Assembly (NCBI GenBank): GCA_035528995.1
Contig: DATKXO010000130.1
Coordinates: forward strand, 1-5,364
Direction: 5' to 3'
DNA: 5,364 nt
Source of the DNA: DATKXO01 sp035528995
GTDB taxonomy: Bacteria; Planctomycetota; Phycisphaerae; UBA1845
Below the pieces are notes generated by a model. It worked only from the letters and a program-made list of their open reading frames with translations, had not been told where the DNA came from and did not search any database. Shown here piece by piece: positions 4,803 through 5,364 of this stretch (its first letter is position 1; each line of letters opens with the position of its first letter). The translations under genes were made by a program, and so were the position numbers.

Positions 4803-5147
4803 ATGACCATCCAAAAGATTCCCGAATTCGTCCGCACGATCGCCCGCCCCAGCACGATACGCGAGGTAGGGAGCAAGGCGGGCGAACCAAACGAGGCGGG
4901 CGAAAACACAGCCGCGTTGAAAGAGCGGATCGACGACCTCACCCGACGCGTCACGGATCTGCAAAACGGCGGCACTCTGCAAGAGCGCGTCGACCGGCTT
5001 GCCGAGAGAGTCGCCCGGTTGCGCGAGCCGGCCGAGCACAAGCTGGCCGAAGATACGCGAACTACGGAGCAGTTTGCCGCGGCAGTGTCCCCCGACTACT
5101 CCGATCCCGACGCCGTGAAGCGATTCGCCCGGTCCGTCGCCGGGTAG
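4803..5147 (+). CDS. Small coiled-coil protein with an internal duplication, unrecognised
   Basis: A 114-residue, highly charged protein. Residues 39-54 (LKERIDDLTRRVTDLQ) and 59-74 (LQERVDRLAERVARLR) are two copies of one pattern, LxERhDxLxxRVxxL, with hydrophobic residues in heptad-like spacing. They are joined by NGGT, so the chain could fold as a helical hairpin or pair with other copies. The C-terminus (SPDYSDPDAVKRFARSVAG) is a likely further helix. The ATG lies one base after the stop at 4801, and the ribosome binding site is only a purine-rich AAGAGAG (4786-4792), so translation probably depends on coupling with the 4643 gene. Small coiled-coil proteins after the terminase can be scaffold or head accessory proteins, but nothing in the sequence proves that. 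Confidence 0.68.
   Translation: MTIQKIPEFVRTIARPSTIREVGSKAGEPNEAGENTAALKERIDDLTRRVTDLQNGGTLQERVDRLAERVARLREPAEHKLAEDTRTTEQFAAAVSPDYSDPDAVKRFARSVAG
4917..5024 (+). repeat. Intragenic duplication encoding the two coiled-coil units
   Basis: The stretches 4917-4964 and 4977-5024 are offset by 60 bases and encode matching 16-residue heptad segments. The DNA has diverged but keeps stretches such as agagcg and gtcgac or atcgac at equal positions, which fits an old internal duplication or convergent heptad constraint. Confidence 0.5.
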
Positions 5148-5188
5148 TAGTGCGATAACCCCAACACATTGGAAGGAATCATTCGATC

Positions 5189-5364
5189 ATGGCAACAGCA
5201 ACAGCAACAGCAACACCCGGCCGCAAGGCCACGCTCTGCACGATCGCAGCCGACGCCCGCGAGCGCTACAAGCGATTCGTGGTCGCATCGGCGGGCGGCG
5301 GGGAAATGAACCCAGCCGACGTGCAAGAGGCGCTGGCACTCACTGGCCGGTCGATCGAGCAACT
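5189..5364 (+). CDS. Unrecognised protein, N-terminal 58 residues (3' end outside window)
   Basis: The frame starts at ATG 5189 and runs open to the right edge. GGAAGGAA (5171-5178) is a good ribosome binding sequence, set a little far (about 11-12 bases) from the ATG. The protein begins MATATATATPGRKATLC, where the Ala-Thr run comes from a hexamer repeat. After that it looks globular and helical (IAADARERYKRFVVASAGGG, then NPADVQEALALTGRSIEQ). No family is recognised. It begins 41 bases after the 4803 gene and is likely in the same transcript. No portal motif is visible in the part present. Confidence 0.65.
   Translation, partial: MATATATATPGRKATLCTIAADARERYKRFVVASAGGGEMNPADVQEALALTGRSIEQ
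5192..5215 (+). repeat. (gcaaca)4 hexanucleotide repeat at a gene start
   Basis: Four exact tandem copies of gcaaca follow the start codon directly and encode (Ala-Thr)4. Copy-number changes by slippage would keep the frame but alter the N-terminus and the mRNA sequence near the start codon. Confidence 0.85.

Overview
The window is GC-rich and gene-dense. All of its genes read on the plus strand, with short or overlapping junctions. It reads as part of a tailed-phage genome or an integrated prophage. Two genes are recognisable. The first is a RepA/AAA_25-type RecA-fold ATPase (238-1560), a usual component of phage or plasmid replication modules. The second is a complete large terminase (2671-4185) with both its ATPase and nuclease halves. 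The variant P-loops (GGKKCLKTS in the ATPase, RPRGHSKTS in the terminase), the compact layout and the base composition recall elements from Planctomycetes-like bacteria. That host assignment is an inference from family resemblance and is not demonstrated here.

Layout. At 3-245 lies the C-terminal end of an unrecognised gene. It overlaps the ATPase start by 8 bases. The ATPase stop shares an ATGA junction with a doubtful 47-codon ORF (1557-1700), which runs straight through a repeat- and hairpin-rich stretch (about 1561-1715) holding a nested GC-rich inverted repeat. A short gene for a basic 62-residue protein (1729-1917) follows. From 1918 to 2173 there is a stretch with no convincing gene. 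It holds three hairpins, one of them close upstream of the start of the packaging genes, and a doubtful Arg-rich ORF (1904-2170).

Packaging and downstream genes. A 165-residue helical protein (2174-2671) sits where a small terminase subunit is expected. It is joined to the large terminase by a TGATG stop/start overlap. After the terminase come four tightly packed unrecognised genes: 4192-4632, a GTG-started 52-residue gene at 4643-4801, a coiled-coil protein with an internal duplication at 4803-5147, and a gene cut by the window end at 5189-5364 that opens with an (Ala-Thr)4 hexanucleotide repeat. No portal gene has appeared by the window end, about 1.2 kb past the terminase.

How it works together (inference). 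The window spans the change from a replication module to a DNA-packaging module. The repeat and hairpin region between them is the likeliest place for transcriptional control, an origin, or a recombination joint. No tRNA, rRNA, CRISPR array, transposase or integrase is visible.
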